Shown here one piece after another: positions 1 through 5,959 of a stretch of 64,000 nt of DNA. The stretch is from PALSA-610 sp038239145 (GTDB taxonomy: Bacteria > Actinomycetota > Acidimicrobiia > IMCC26256 > PALSA-610). The DNA is taken from positions 1 through 64,000 of the forward strand of contig JBBSFB010000012.1 in the NCBI GenBank assembly GCA_038239145.1. The letters run 5' to 3'. Numbering within the stretch: the stretch's first letter is position 1; every line of letters begins with the position of its first letter. A program made the position numbers and the translations under genes. The notes below the pieces were generated by a model. That model worked only from the letters and a program-made list of their open reading frames with translations, did not search any database and was not told the origin of the DNA.

Positions 1-74
1 GCGATCGGCGCCTCGTGCTTACGGGCCACCGCGACAACGTCACGACGGAACTCCTCAGGGAATGCCTTCGGCAT
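1..74 (-). CDS. IS3-family transposase OrfA, N-terminal fragment
   Basis: Reading leftward from an ATG at 74-72, the 24 visible codons begin MPKAFPEEFRRDVVAVARK, the typical N-terminus of the helix-turn-helix OrfA of IS3-family elements, which binds the element ends. A ribosome-binding site, GGAAGG, lies 8 nt before the ATG. The gene runs off the window, so OrfB (the DDE catalytic part) and the programmed frameshift cannot be seen. It lies just outside the recombinase and cassette region and probably inserted independently. Confidence 0.75.
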   Translation of the reverse strand, partial: MPKAFPEEFRRDVVAVARKHEAPI

Positions 75-121
75 GTGAACATCCTTCCAGTGAGGATCAA
101 ATCCTCACACGTCAGGAGTCA
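1..121. mobile_element. End of an IS3-family insertion sequence (cut by window edge)
   Basis: The left edge holds the 5' end of a leftward transposase OrfA gene. Beyond its start lies a short palindrome (GTGAGGAT ... ATCCTCAC, about 92-110) and then a TGACTCC-type terminus on the minus strand near 121, as expected for an IS3-family terminal repeat. Only one end is visible, so the exact boundary and any target duplication cannot be fixed here. Confidence 0.55.
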
Positions 122-201
122 ACCAAACCGACAGCAGACCCTAATGCCCGGTCTGGAGCGATATTGCGAGCGTCGATGGTCGTGGTTCGGGGCGGGCCTT
201 C

Positions 202-792
202 GTGTTTGTGGGGGGTACCTTTTTTGGCGTGTCGGTTGATTTGCTTCGTGAGGCGTTGCTCAGTTTGCCGGTTGGCCCGGTCGACCGCGACGGCGTGCTC
301 GACGTGTTGGCGGGTGCGTGGGATCGTCTGGATCGGGACGACACGAGGATGGCAGCGTTCAAGCTGAACCGGCTCGAGGCGCCGCACTGGGACGGGTCGG
401 TATTGACGTTCGCGGTTGAGCGTCATGGTGGGCGGATGTTGGGGAGCACCCGAGCCGAGGTGCAGCACTGGGAGGTCGACCCGCGGGCTGCGACGGCGCG
501 GGTCGTGCGCAGCACCCATCGGCAGCTGTCTCCCATGTCAGCGCGGCTCGACGTGCGGCCGTTGGCGGCAGAGGTCGCGGCCTTGATCCTCGCGGGCGCG
601 CACGATGACCGCCTGAAATGGTCGGCGGACGGAACGACGGTCAAGGTGCAGATCGGCAGGATCGTCCCGGCCGACTCGGCTCGTCAGACCGTGACTGGGC
701 GTCGGCGACGGTTCCGTGCGGCGCTCGACGATGAGCTCGCGGGCCGGTGGGCCGGTGCTGCGTGGAAGTACACGCGACCCGCCAGCGCGTGA
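202..792 (+). CDS. Hypothetical protein next to recombinase
   Basis: I do not recognise this 196-residue protein. It is basic, with no membrane segment or signal peptide, and has a central beta-rich part followed by an Arg-rich stretch (GRRRRFR) near residue 165. The first possible start is the GTG at 202. The GTG at 229 is an equally good start because a G-rich stretch sits a little before it. It converges on the recombinase gene, with 22 nt between stops. GC-rich third positions support real coding. Its position suggests cargo or an accessory of the recombinase-bearing element, but nothing in the sequence shows a function. Confidence 0.6.
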   Translation: MFVGGTFFGVSVDLLREALLSLPVGPVDRDGVLDVLAGAWDRLDRDDTRMAAFKLNRLEAPHWDGSVLTFAVERHGGRMLGSTRAEVQHWEVDPRAATARVVRSTHRQLSPMSARLDVRPLAAEVAALILAGAHDDRLKWSADGTTVKVQIGRIVPADSARQTVTGRRRRFRAALDDELAGRWAGAAWKYTRPASA

Positions 793-814
793 GGCACCGT
801 CATGGCACGGGCCG

Positions 815-1732
815 TCATCGGGCGGCTCCGGCGATGAAGGTTGCGACGATGTAGGTGGCGTGTCGGTCGAGGGAGACGCGGGCTCGGTCGTAGCGCATGG
901 TGGTGCGCGGGTCAGCGTGACTGGCGGCCTCTTGGACATCTCGGAGGGGAACGCCGGCGTCGAGGGCAGCGGTGATGAACGCGTGACGCAACGTGTGCGG
1001 ACCGACTCGTTTGGTGATCCCTGCGTGGCGGGCGGTGCGGTGCACGATCCGGCTCGCGGCATGACGATCGAGGCGGCCGTGGTCGGCTCCGCGGAAGATC
1101 GGTCCGACGCACCGTTCCCCGACGGCGAGGTCAACCGCGCGGGCGGTGCGGGGTGCGAGCGGGACGGTGACGGTCTTGCCGCCCTTGCGGAGAATGGTCA
1201 GCGTCCGGTGCCCGCGTTCGAGGCCGAGGCGCTCGATGTCGGCTCCGGTCGCTTCGGAGACCCGCAGCCCGTTGAGCGCCAGCAGCGACGCGAGGGCATG
1301 ATCCCGCGCACTCGCGAGGCCAGCGGTCACGAGCATCGCGCCGACCTCGTTGCGATCGAGTCCAGTGGCATGGCTTTCGTAGTCGAGCTTGGGCCTGCGG
1401 ACGTGCACGGCCGGTGAACTCGGGATCAGGTTCTCTTCCTCGCAGTAGCGGTAGAAGCACGCGATCGTGCACAGCCGCCGCGCGACCGTCGCACGGGCCC
1501 GTCCGAGCTGTTCGAGGTGACGGCCGAACCGTTCGATATCCGCCCGCCGCGCACCGAATATCGCGACCTGATGTTGGGTGCACCACTGCGAGTACTGCCG
1601 CAGATCCAACCCGTACGCCTCGCGGGTCAGACCGGAATAGCCGTCCAAGAACGCGAGCAGCGCGACCTGCTCGGCAGACGTGAAGACCTCGTCGTAGACG
1701 ACCACTGCCGTTGTCGGGCTCACTACCAACAT
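815..1732 (-). CDS. Tyrosine recombinase / integrase (XerC-like)
   Basis: A 305-residue site-specific recombinase. Residues 1-110 form a SAM-like core-binding domain and about 125-300 the catalytic domain. The expected active-site residues are visible: Arg in ALNGLRVSE, Lys in RKGGKT, His-x-x-Arg in HTLRHAF, His in ASHAD and the nucleophilic Tyr in TTMRYDR. The ATG at 1732 is chosen because GGGAGG lies 7 nt upstream; longer forms lack a site. It is transcribed away from the small genes at 1909-5619, the geometry of an integron integrase and its cassette array. I see no obvious IntI-specific insertion between the Lys and His-Arg motifs, so it looks closer to XerC or phage integrases. It may recombine the repeats at 2491-5672, or be the enzyme that targeted the tRNA-Leu at 5890. 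Confidence 0.9.
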   Translation of the reverse strand: MLVVSPTTAVVVYDEVFTSAEQVALLAFLDGYSGLTREAYGLDLRQYSQWCTQHQVAIFGARRADIERFGRHLEQLGRARATVARRLCTIACFYRYCEEENLIPSSPAVHVRRPKLDYESHATGLDRNEVGAMLVTAGLASARDHALASLLALNGLRVSEATGADIERLGLERGHRTLTILRKGGKTVTVPLAPRTARAVDLAVGERCVGPIFRGADHGRLDRHAASRIVHRTARHAGITKRVGPHTLRHAFITAALDAGVPLRDVQEAASHADPRTTMRYDRARVSLDRHATYIVATFIAGAAR

Positions 1733-1751
1733 GTCGGAACCTCCCAGCTCC

Positions 1752-1792
1752 AATGCCGGGAACGCCGATCCGGACCGCCGACGCCCGGCAAC
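1752..1792. repeat. Hairpin beside the recombinase gene; attI-like candidate
   Basis: Twenty bases upstream of the recombinase start, TGCCGGG (1754-1760) and CCCGGCA (1784-1790) form a perfect 7-bp inverted repeat around a 23-nt loop. It reads AATGCC ... CCCGGCAAC, resembling the AACTGCC ... CGGGCAA outline of the cassette repeats. Its place between recombinase and first cassette is where a primary (attI) site would sit. A second partial match, CTGCCGATACGG, lies at 1864-1875, just before the first cassette gene. Confidence 0.4.
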
Positions 1793-1908
1793 CACAGGGC
1801 CGACGACCGTACGACTGACTCGCAAGATCACGCCAGAGCGAAGCATTATGCGCTTGCGAAGGGCTGCCGATACGGAGTGATGCAGACCGTTGTTGCCGGA
1901 AGCCGCAT

Positions 1909-2487
1909 ATGACCTCGGAGCCCCGCCAGGACCACGTTGCGCCCGAGCATGGGCCAGACATGCCGATGACCGGGCGTGATCTCGCAGCCGGAGTCATCCA
2001 GTCCTTGCCCAAGCGTTCATTTCGTCAGGACATGCGGATGCTCACCGTCGACGTATCCCACCGCACCGACTGTGGACGCTGTCCGCGGTGCGGGCGAGCA
2101 TTGCCGCATGGCTCCCTCGGACCTGCTTTCCAGTCGTTGGGAATGGGTGCGATGGGATTCCCTACGACTGCACAAGAACGAATCGCAGCGTGCCTCGTAG
2201 ACGGCGGACGGTCGCGTGCGGCCGAGGACCTCCCGCTGGAGGACATCATCTTGGCCGCTTCGGATATTCACGTCGCTCTCATCGAACGGGGGTGGAGGCA
2301 CTGGTCGAAACGGTTGGGAGCCGCGCTGATGGATACCTCCAACGCAACGAATCGGGCGGAGGGCATCGGACAAGCACTCGAAGTTCTCCGCCGCTTCGGG
2401 CCGCTCGCTCTCGAACCGGCTCCGGAGCTAGAGGTACTCGTGACGTCGCTGGCTCGTCACTGGCCGACGGTCGACGTAGCCGACTGA
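1909..2487 (+). CDS. Hypothetical protein, first cassette gene
   Basis: A 192-residue protein of unknown function. A pair of CxxC cysteines (CGRCPRCGRA, residues 55-64) could bind zinc. The C-terminal half (residues 95-190) reads as helical and is more convincing than the N-terminal 50 residues. The ATG at 1909 has no strong ribosome-binding site. It is preceded by a partial copy of the cassette repeat (CTGCCGATACGG at 1864) and followed, 3 nt after its TGA, by the first full repeat. Two other frames are open over parts of this stretch, so the gene is less certain than its neighbours. Confidence 0.45.
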   Translation: MTSEPRQDHVAPEHGPDMPMTGRDLAAGVIQSLPKRSFRQDMRMLTVDVSHRTDCGRCPRCGRALPHGSLGPAFQSLGMGAMGFPTTAQERIAACLVDGGRSRAAEDLPLEDIILAASDIHVALIERGWRHWSKRLGAALMDTSNATNRAEGIGQALEVLRRFGPLALEPAPELEVLVTSLARHWPTVDVAD

Positions 2488-2490
2488 GCA

Positions 2491-2555
2491 CGCCATAACA
2501 TAGGAGCATCGATCGGGCGCTGGAATAACGGTGCCAGACCGGGCAACCTGTACGC
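2491..2555 (+). repeat. attC-like repeat E1
   Basis: Begins CGCCATAAC three bases after the stop of the preceding gene and ends GGGCA (2541-2545). Ten nt later comes the GTG at 2556. CTGG and CCAG (about 2519-2537) form an inner stem. It shares the CCATAAC start with E4 and E7 and the ACCGGGCA end with E6. Confidence 0.55.
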
Positions 2556-3341
2556 GTGGAACCAATGCTGCGGCGACGGCGTCAAAGCGGCATGAACCGC
2601 GTTGCGTGCGCTGTCGTGCTCGGCCTGCTCGTTGCCGCGTGTAGCTCTACTTCCGCCGACACGACCTCGCCGACTTCGCGACCGGCCTCGCCGACGACCA
2701 CTACCGGTACTCAGCCCGTGGCGCACGGCTCGACGGCGATACTCGCCTCGTGCGAGGCCGGTGCGCGCGACTACGGCGGCGTTCCGATTGCAGCGTTCCG
2801 GGACCCGTCGAACGCCGGGAAGGTCATCTGTTGGGCTGATGGCCATGTCGCCAAGTCTCCCCCGCCGAGTCCGGACGGCTCGGTGCCGCTTTCGTATGAC
2901 CGGCTGGTGTTCCGAACGACGGACGATGGGAAGGGCGTCGTTCTGATCGAGGCGGGATATCGAAGTTCGTTGCCGGTGCAGTCCCCGACGTTGACTGCGT
3001 GTCGGGGCATCGTCGGTCAGGGAATCCATGCGAAAGTCGCCGCCGTGAGCGTCAGTCTGCGCATGACGGGCGGCATATCGCGCGCTGGCGCTGGAACGTC
3101 CGTAGCGGGCACAGTCGTCGCGACCGATCCCATCGGGCGGCGGTGCACACAAACTGTTGGTCCGAGTGGTTGGGCCACGATGACCGTCGATCCGAGCGAG
3201 TACTCCTTTGCGGGCACCAGCGCGTCGTTTGGAGATGGGAAGTACATGTGCTTCGCCGATGGGCCAGTTCAGGTCGACGCAGCCCCAGTCACCTCGCAGG
3301 GTCCGCCGCCCATCGCACGAGTCAACTGCGCCCGCCGCTGA
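2556..3341 (+). CDS. Putative lipoprotein with Thr/Ser/Pro-rich linker
   Basis: Probably an exported lipoprotein. The segment from the ATG at 2592 has a basic start, a hydrophobic core (CAVVLGLLVAAC) and a lipobox-type LVAAC. It is followed by a Ser/Thr/Pro-rich linker (residues about 30-60 of the full form) and a globular part with several cysteines spread through to the C-terminus. I do not recognise the globular domain. The GTG at 2556 sits exactly 10 nt after the GGGCA box of repeat E1, as for the other cassette genes, but the lipoprotein signal fits a start at 2565 or 2592 equally well. It is the second gene of the array, followed by repeat E2 from 3351. Confidence 0.7.
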   Translation: MEPMLRRRRQSGMNRVACAVVLGLLVAACSSTSADTTSPTSRPASPTTTTGTQPVAHGSTAILASCEAGARDYGGVPIAAFRDPSNAGKVICWADGHVAKSPPPSPDGSVPLSYDRLVFRTTDDGKGVVLIEAGYRSSLPVQSPTLTACRGIVGQGIHAKVAAVSVSLRMTGGISRAGAGTSVAGTVVATDPIGRRCTQTVGPSGWATMTVDPSEYSFAGTSASFGDGKYMCFADGPVQVDAAPVTSQGPPPIARVNCARR

Positions 3342-3350
3342 GCCTCCATT

Positions 3351-3412
3351 CACGCGTACAGAACTGCCGATCGGGAGTCGCCTGAGCGAGCCGGATCGGG
3401 CAATCTGTATGA
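3351..3412 (+). repeat. attC-like repeat E2 (best-formed hairpin)
   Basis: The 5' arm TACAGA-AC-TGCC-GATCGG (3357-3374) pairs with the 3' arm CCGGATCGGGCA-A-TCTGTA (3391-3409). The TACAGA/TCTGTA, TGCC/GGCA and GATCGG/CCGATC blocks all match, leaving two single G residues unpaired on the 3' arm only. Bulged bases confined to one arm are a hallmark of folded attC sites. The next ATG (3413) is exactly 10 nt after GGGCA. Confidence 0.65.
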
Positions 3413-4102
3413 ATGTCGGCCGCGAATGATCGACTTCCCCACGGCTATAGGAACCTGACTCGACGGGTCACGGGTGCCGCGGCCATCGAGAAGACGTACA
3501 CAGGGAGCGACGCGAGGACTCGTCTCCGGCGCGAGGAACTGTGCCTGAGGCTTGTGGCCGATGTCCTCCCCGTGCCGCCGGTCTTGGATAAAGACGAGGC
3601 GCGTTGTGTCTTGCGCCTTGGGTACATCGCCGGGACGCCGGGACCGGACCAGATCGAGAAGCGTTTCGCGCGACAAGTACTCGCAGCCGCTGGTTCACTG
3701 CTCGCGCGCTTGCAGACTCACGCCTCGCCCTTGCTCATGTCTCGACTAGAAGGCGTCGGCACTGTCGCCGTACATGGGGACTTCGGCGTTCAGAACCTTC
3801 TCTTCGACGCTGGCGCCGTCTGCGTCGTTGGTTTGGTGGATTGGGAGTTGGCTCACCTCGGCGACGTGTTGGAAGACGTGGCTTGGGCCGAATGGATCGT
3901 CCGCATGCATTACCCGGCAGCGATCGAGGAACTCGACGCGTTGTTCATTGGCTACGGCGCATATCCACGATGGTCAGTACGCCAAGCTGCGATGGTCATG
4001 CAGTGTGAGCGGCTACGAGAACGGTGCGAAGGGGAAGGATCGGCCGACGCGATCAGCATGTGGCGCGCCCGCGTCCAAACAACCGAGCGCTGGACGGAGT
4101 AG
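3413..4102 (+). CDS. Aminoglycoside/choline-type phosphotransferase (APH family)
   Basis: A 229-residue member of the APH/choline kinase fold, short for the family (usually 260-330) because the N-terminal lobe is reduced. The catalytic loop is clear: VHGDFGVQNLLFD (HGD and Asn, around residue 122), followed by the metal-binding VDWELAHLGD motif. Such enzymes transfer phosphate from ATP to small hydroxylated molecules. Resistance to an aminoglycoside-like compound is possible but the substrate cannot be read from sequence. Its ATG lies 10 nt after the GGGCA box of repeat E2 and its TAG is 8 nt before repeat E3, making it a self-contained cassette. Base composition is slightly less GC-rich than the chromosomal genes. 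Confidence 0.8.
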   Translation: MSAANDRLPHGYRNLTRRVTGAAAIEKTYTGSDARTRLRREELCLRLVADVLPVPPVLDKDEARCVLRLGYIAGTPGPDQIEKRFARQVLAAAGSLLARLQTHASPLLMSRLEGVGTVAVHGDFGVQNLLFDAGAVCVVGLVDWELAHLGDVLEDVAWAEWIVRMHYPAAIEELDALFIGYGAYPRWSVRQAAMVMQCERLRERCEGEGSADAISMWRARVQTTERWTE

Positions 4103-4110
4103 AGGCGCGC

Positions 4111-4161
4111 TCAGATCTGCCGCTATGCGCTCCCCTCCGTCGAGCCGGAGCGGAGTCATGC
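4111..4161 (+). repeat. attC-like repeat E3
   Basis: Starts AGATCTGCCGCT eight nt after a stop codon. The inner stem CGCTCC/GGAGCG (about 4127-4152) closes it. The box here is GGAGC rather than GGGCA, again followed by 10 nt and an ATG (4162). The CTGCCGCT start and its surroundings resemble repeat E5. Confidence 0.5.
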
Positions 4162-4398
4162 ATGCGTTCGGGACTGCCGATAGGAAGCGTGATGCTTCAC
4201 GTGGCGCTCGGAATCCTCGGTCTTCTGTGGGGCGTGCAGTTCCTCGTGTTTCGTAAACGGTGGACGCGGTTTCTCACGGCGACGAACAGGGGTGGCGCAC
4301 CGGAGTGGTTCCAGCGCTCGTTTCCGTACGTCGGCTTCGTGCTCGGGATCGTGTGGGCGCTCATCATGCTGACCACTGGACTCTTCGGCGCCTACTGA
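4162..4398 (+). CDS. Small two-helix membrane protein
   Basis: A 78-residue protein with two predicted membrane helices: LHVALGILGLLWGVQFLVF (about residues 12-30) and YVGFVLGIVWALIMLTTGLF (about 56-75). A basic loop lies between them. The function is unknown. The ATG at 4162 fits the 10-nt spacing rule after repeat E3. The in-frame ATG at 4192 has a good ribosome-binding site (AGGAAG) and would give 68 residues starting MLHVALGI, so either start may be used. Repeat E4 begins right after its TGA. Confidence 0.65.
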   Translation: MRSGLPIGSVMLHVALGILGLLWGVQFLVFRKRWTRFLTATNRGGAPEWFQRSFPYVGFVLGIVWALIMLTTGLFGAY

Positions 4399-4789
4399 GG
4401 CCTCGCCATAACTGCCTGATTGAGTTGTTGCCTAGTTCGAGGGTCGGCGAGACGCTGACCTCTTCACCGTCGCTGCGCGCTGGCGGATCGGGGACGAGGC
4501 GAGCACGGTCGCCGGATTCGCCTTCGCGTCGATGATCGCATTCGTGCACCCTGTAACTCGGTCCGCGGAGCGGGACGCCTGCACGTGCCGCAATGAAATC
4601 GACGGCGCCGTACCCGCTCCGACTGACAGTCATTTCGTTGATGATCCGTCCGTCCGGGTTGTCGATGAAAACCGTTCCCCACCACGTGAGCGGTTCGACC
4701 GGTCCATCAAAGGTGAGCGCAACAATCGGAAGGTTACAAGTGACCTTGACGGAGGCTCCGCAGTTCGGGCAGTCAGCTTCGATCTCCAC
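4364..4789 (-). CDS. Zinc-ribbon-like protein in an inverted cassette
   Basis: A leftward 141-residue protein inside an otherwise rightward array. It starts at GTG (4789-4787) just after GGAGG. The N-terminus carries CPNCGASVKVTC, and a further Cys and His lie near residues 80-85 (HECDH), so a zinc ribbon is likely. Residues 1-95 look well folded. The last 25-30 residues are Arg/Ser-rich and read through repeat E4 into the end of the preceding gene, so the original stop was probably lost or lies at a cassette junction. No function is assigned. Confidence 0.55.
   Translation of the reverse strand: MEIEADCPNCGASVKVTCNLPIVALTFDGPVEPLTWWGTVFIDNPDGRIINEMTVSRSGYGAVDFIAARAGVPLRGPSYRVHECDHRREGESGDRARLVPDPPARSDGEEVSVSPTLELGNNSIRQLWRGLSRRRRVQWSA
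4401..4455 (+). repeat. attC-like repeat E4
   Basis: Starts CTCGCCATAACTGCC two bases after a TGA and ends GGTCGGCGAG. The outer arms CTCGCC (4402-4407) and GGCGAG (4446-4451) pair perfectly. No start codon follows at +10, which fits because the gene of the next cassette runs leftward. Confidence 0.45.
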
Positions 4790-4824
4790 GCCCTCCGAGC
4801 CTATGACGCCGGTCGGTCAACTGT

Positions 4825-4889
4825 TCCGCGCGTACCGAACTGCCGCTCTGCACTCGCCGCCGAGCGCGGCGATCAGGCAAAATGCGTGC
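4825..4889 (+). repeat. attC-like repeat E5
   Basis: Contains CGCGTACCGAACTGCCG, nearly the same as the start of repeat E2, then a perfect inner hairpin TCGCCGC/GCGGCGA (about 4853-4871), and ends AGGCA (4875-4879). The GTG at 4890 is exactly 10 nt downstream. Confidence 0.55.
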
Positions 4890-5303
4890 GTGCTGGCCTT
4901 CGAAGGAGTGAGCAAATCACTCCGGCGCGCGCCGTACGTCTGGCTGGCTGCGACCGTGCTCTGGCTGCTGCTCATGAACTCCGGCTTGGTCCGCATCGCG
5001 AAGTCGCCGGGACACGGTAGCAACGCTCTTGCGCTCGTCGGCCTGGCCTTCGGAACCATCGGCGTTGCGTTGTGGATACTCCTTCAGACCCGCCTGCGCC
5101 GCGACATACCGCTCCCGACGTTCATCGTCGCGCGCTGGCTACTCGCAACCGTGCCGTTCGCGTTCGCGTGGGTCACAGTCGCGGATGGAGCCGAGCAATG
5201 GGTGATCGCCTTCGGATTCCCCGTAAGCGTCCTGCTACTCGTCATAGCAGCCGTTCGAACTCGCCGCGACCGCGCGGACGCCCCGGACCTCGACACGCCG
5301 TAA
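4890..5303 (+). CDS. Four-helix membrane protein, cassette gene
   Basis: A 137-residue integral membrane protein with four hydrophobic segments: YVWLAATVLWLLLMNSG, ALALVGLAFGTIGVALWILL, ARWLLATVPFAFAWVTVA and IAFGFPVSVLLLVIAAV. It ends in a short charged tail. I do not recognise the family. Starting at GTG 4890 follows the 10-nt rule of the repeats; the GTG at 4908 is an alternative. Its TAA stop is itself the TAAC of repeat E6, so gene end and repeat start are fused, as is common for true integron cassettes. Confidence 0.65.
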   Translation: MLAFEGVSKSLRRAPYVWLAATVLWLLLMNSGLVRIAKSPGHGSNALALVGLAFGTIGVALWILLQTRLRRDIPLPTFIVARWLLATVPFAFAWVTVADGAEQWVIAFGFPVSVLLLVIAAVRTRRDRADAPDLDTP

Positions 5304-5353
5304 CTGCCGTTCGGCGTGGTGTAGTCCGGCCTAAGACCGGGCACGATTCGATG
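5294..5353 (+). repeat. attC-like repeat E6
   Basis: Starts CGCCGTAACTGCCG (the TAA is the stop of the upstream gene) and ends ACCGGGCA (5336-5343). ATG 5354 lies 10 nt downstream, although the better gene here begins at 5389. TGCC/GGCA and CGG/CCG blocks pair imperfectly. Confidence 0.5.
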
Positions 5354-5388
5354 ATGCCGACGCGCCTACGATCCGGTGCCCGCCGCGC

Positions 5389-5619
5389 GTGGCGGTGGCT
5401 ATGGCTCCGGCCACGCCCGCGCGCACCCTCACCCGGACCTACGCGTGTCCGGTCTGCGGCCTCGGAGTCGAACTCGTCGGGACCGGCAAGTTCTATCCAA
5501 CTTCACCGAGCGCCTCCGAGGTCGCATCGCTTTGCCGCAGCCAGAACGGCACGACCCACGCGACCCGCGTGACCGGGATCGCGTCACCGTTTCCCAATGG
5601 CGAGAGCGGAGCTCCATAA
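5389..5619 (+). CDS. Small hypothetical protein with CPVC motif
   Basis: A 76-residue protein from GTG 5389 with a single CPVCG knuckle near residue 20 and another Cys near residue 49. It could bind a metal, but the motif is incomplete for a standard zinc ribbon. Its TAA is part of the TAAC of repeat E7, which supports this frame over the overlapping frame starting at ATG 5354 (72 residues, Arg/Pro-rich, ending at 5572). That alternative start does obey the 10-nt spacing, so the choice is not settled. Last gene of the array. Confidence 0.45.
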   Translation: MAVAMAPATPARTLTRTYACPVCGLGVELVGTGKFYPTSPSASEVASLCRSQNGTTHATRVTGIASPFPNGESGAP

Positions 5620-5672
5620 CTGCCAGTGCGACTGGTGCCGGCGCAGGCTGCCGGTCGACCGGGCCCTAGCGT
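5612..5672 (+). repeat. attC-like repeat E7 (terminal)
   Basis: Starts CTCCATAACTGCC at a stop codon. It contains a small hairpin CCAGT/ACTGG (5623-5635) and ends CCGGGCC. No gene starts 10 nt later, so this looks like the last repeat. From 5673 to 5849 I see only a short open fragment ending at a doubled GCTAACGG near 5755-5772. Confidence 0.45.
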
Positions 5673-5889
5673 TGCCGGTCCTGTCGGGACTGAACTGCAG
5701 CTCACGCGGCTCGTGGACCGACTGGTCAACGAGGACATGCACCCGGGCTCGGTGCTAACGGATTGCTAACGGGACGCCTCGAAACTGCACGCGACGGCGC
5801 GAGACGGCGCGGACACCCGATCGCGAAACCCCAGGTGGGACGGCACCCCGCGAACGCGCTGACACACGTCACGAACGGCGCTTGCGCGA

Positions 5890-5939
5890 TTTAGGTCCCG
5901 GTCTCGAAAGAGGTGGGAGTTCGAGTCTCCCCGTTCGCA
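5890..5939 (+). other. 3' half of tRNA-Leu(TAG); probable integration (att) scar
   Basis: The sequence contains a Leu anticodon loop TTTAGGT (TAG at 5892-5894), the 3' anticodon strand CCCGG, a long variable arm, a perfect T arm (GGGAG / TTCGAGT / CTCCC) and the 3' acceptor strand CGTTCGC plus A. No CCA is encoded. The 5' anticodon strand should read CCGGG but is CGCGA, and no D arm fits, so the match stops exactly at the anticodon loop. That loop is a usual crossover point for tyrosine recombinases. GCGAACG at 5850-5856 would pair with the acceptor but is about 8 nt too far away for a normal tRNA; it may be a decayed 5' half or chance. Confidence 0.7.
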
Positions 5940-5959
5940 CTCACTCACTCACTCACTCA
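5937..5959. repeat. ACTC tetranucleotide tract
   Basis: About five tandem copies of ACTC directly follow the tRNA fragment. On the minus strand they read TGAG and supply the stop of the leftward HTH remnant. Such tracts can vary in copy number by slippage. Confidence 0.8.

Larger units (their letters stand above)
1733..5690 (+). mobile_element. Integron-like gene-cassette array (candidate)
   Basis: Six or seven short genes, mostly rightward, alternate with about 50-65 nt hairpin-forming repeats at 2491, 3351, 4111, 4401, 4825, 5294 and 5612. Each repeat starts at or just after a stop codon with CATAACTGCC or GAACTGCC. Five end with a GGGCA-like box followed by exactly 10 nt and then a start codon. 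The gene products are unrelated (lipoprotein, phosphotransferase, small membrane proteins, zinc-ribbon proteins). A divergent tyrosine recombinase sits at the left end. This is the architecture of integron cassettes. The canonical attC core (GTTRRRY) is missing at the 3' side, so this would be a different or highly diverged recombination site family. The interpretation is inference from layout and repeat structure. Confidence 0.6.

Noticed and set aside
1909..2498. Alternative frames at 1976-2200 and 2088-2498
   Set aside because: Shorter, Arg-rich and without any protein-like pattern; the 1909 frame ends right at the repeat.
2491..5672. Canonical integron attC sites
   Set aside because: The 5' TAAC matches, but no repeat ends in GTTRRRY; called attC-like only.
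5757..5772. GCTAACGG doubled near the array end as a canonical attC or att core
   Set aside because: Only two 8-nt copies three bases apart and no palindrome around them; too little to call.
5850..5939. Complete functional tRNA-Leu
   Set aside because: The 5' anticodon strand does not pair, there is no D arm and the anticodon is about 8 nt too far from the acceptor; treated as a 3' half.
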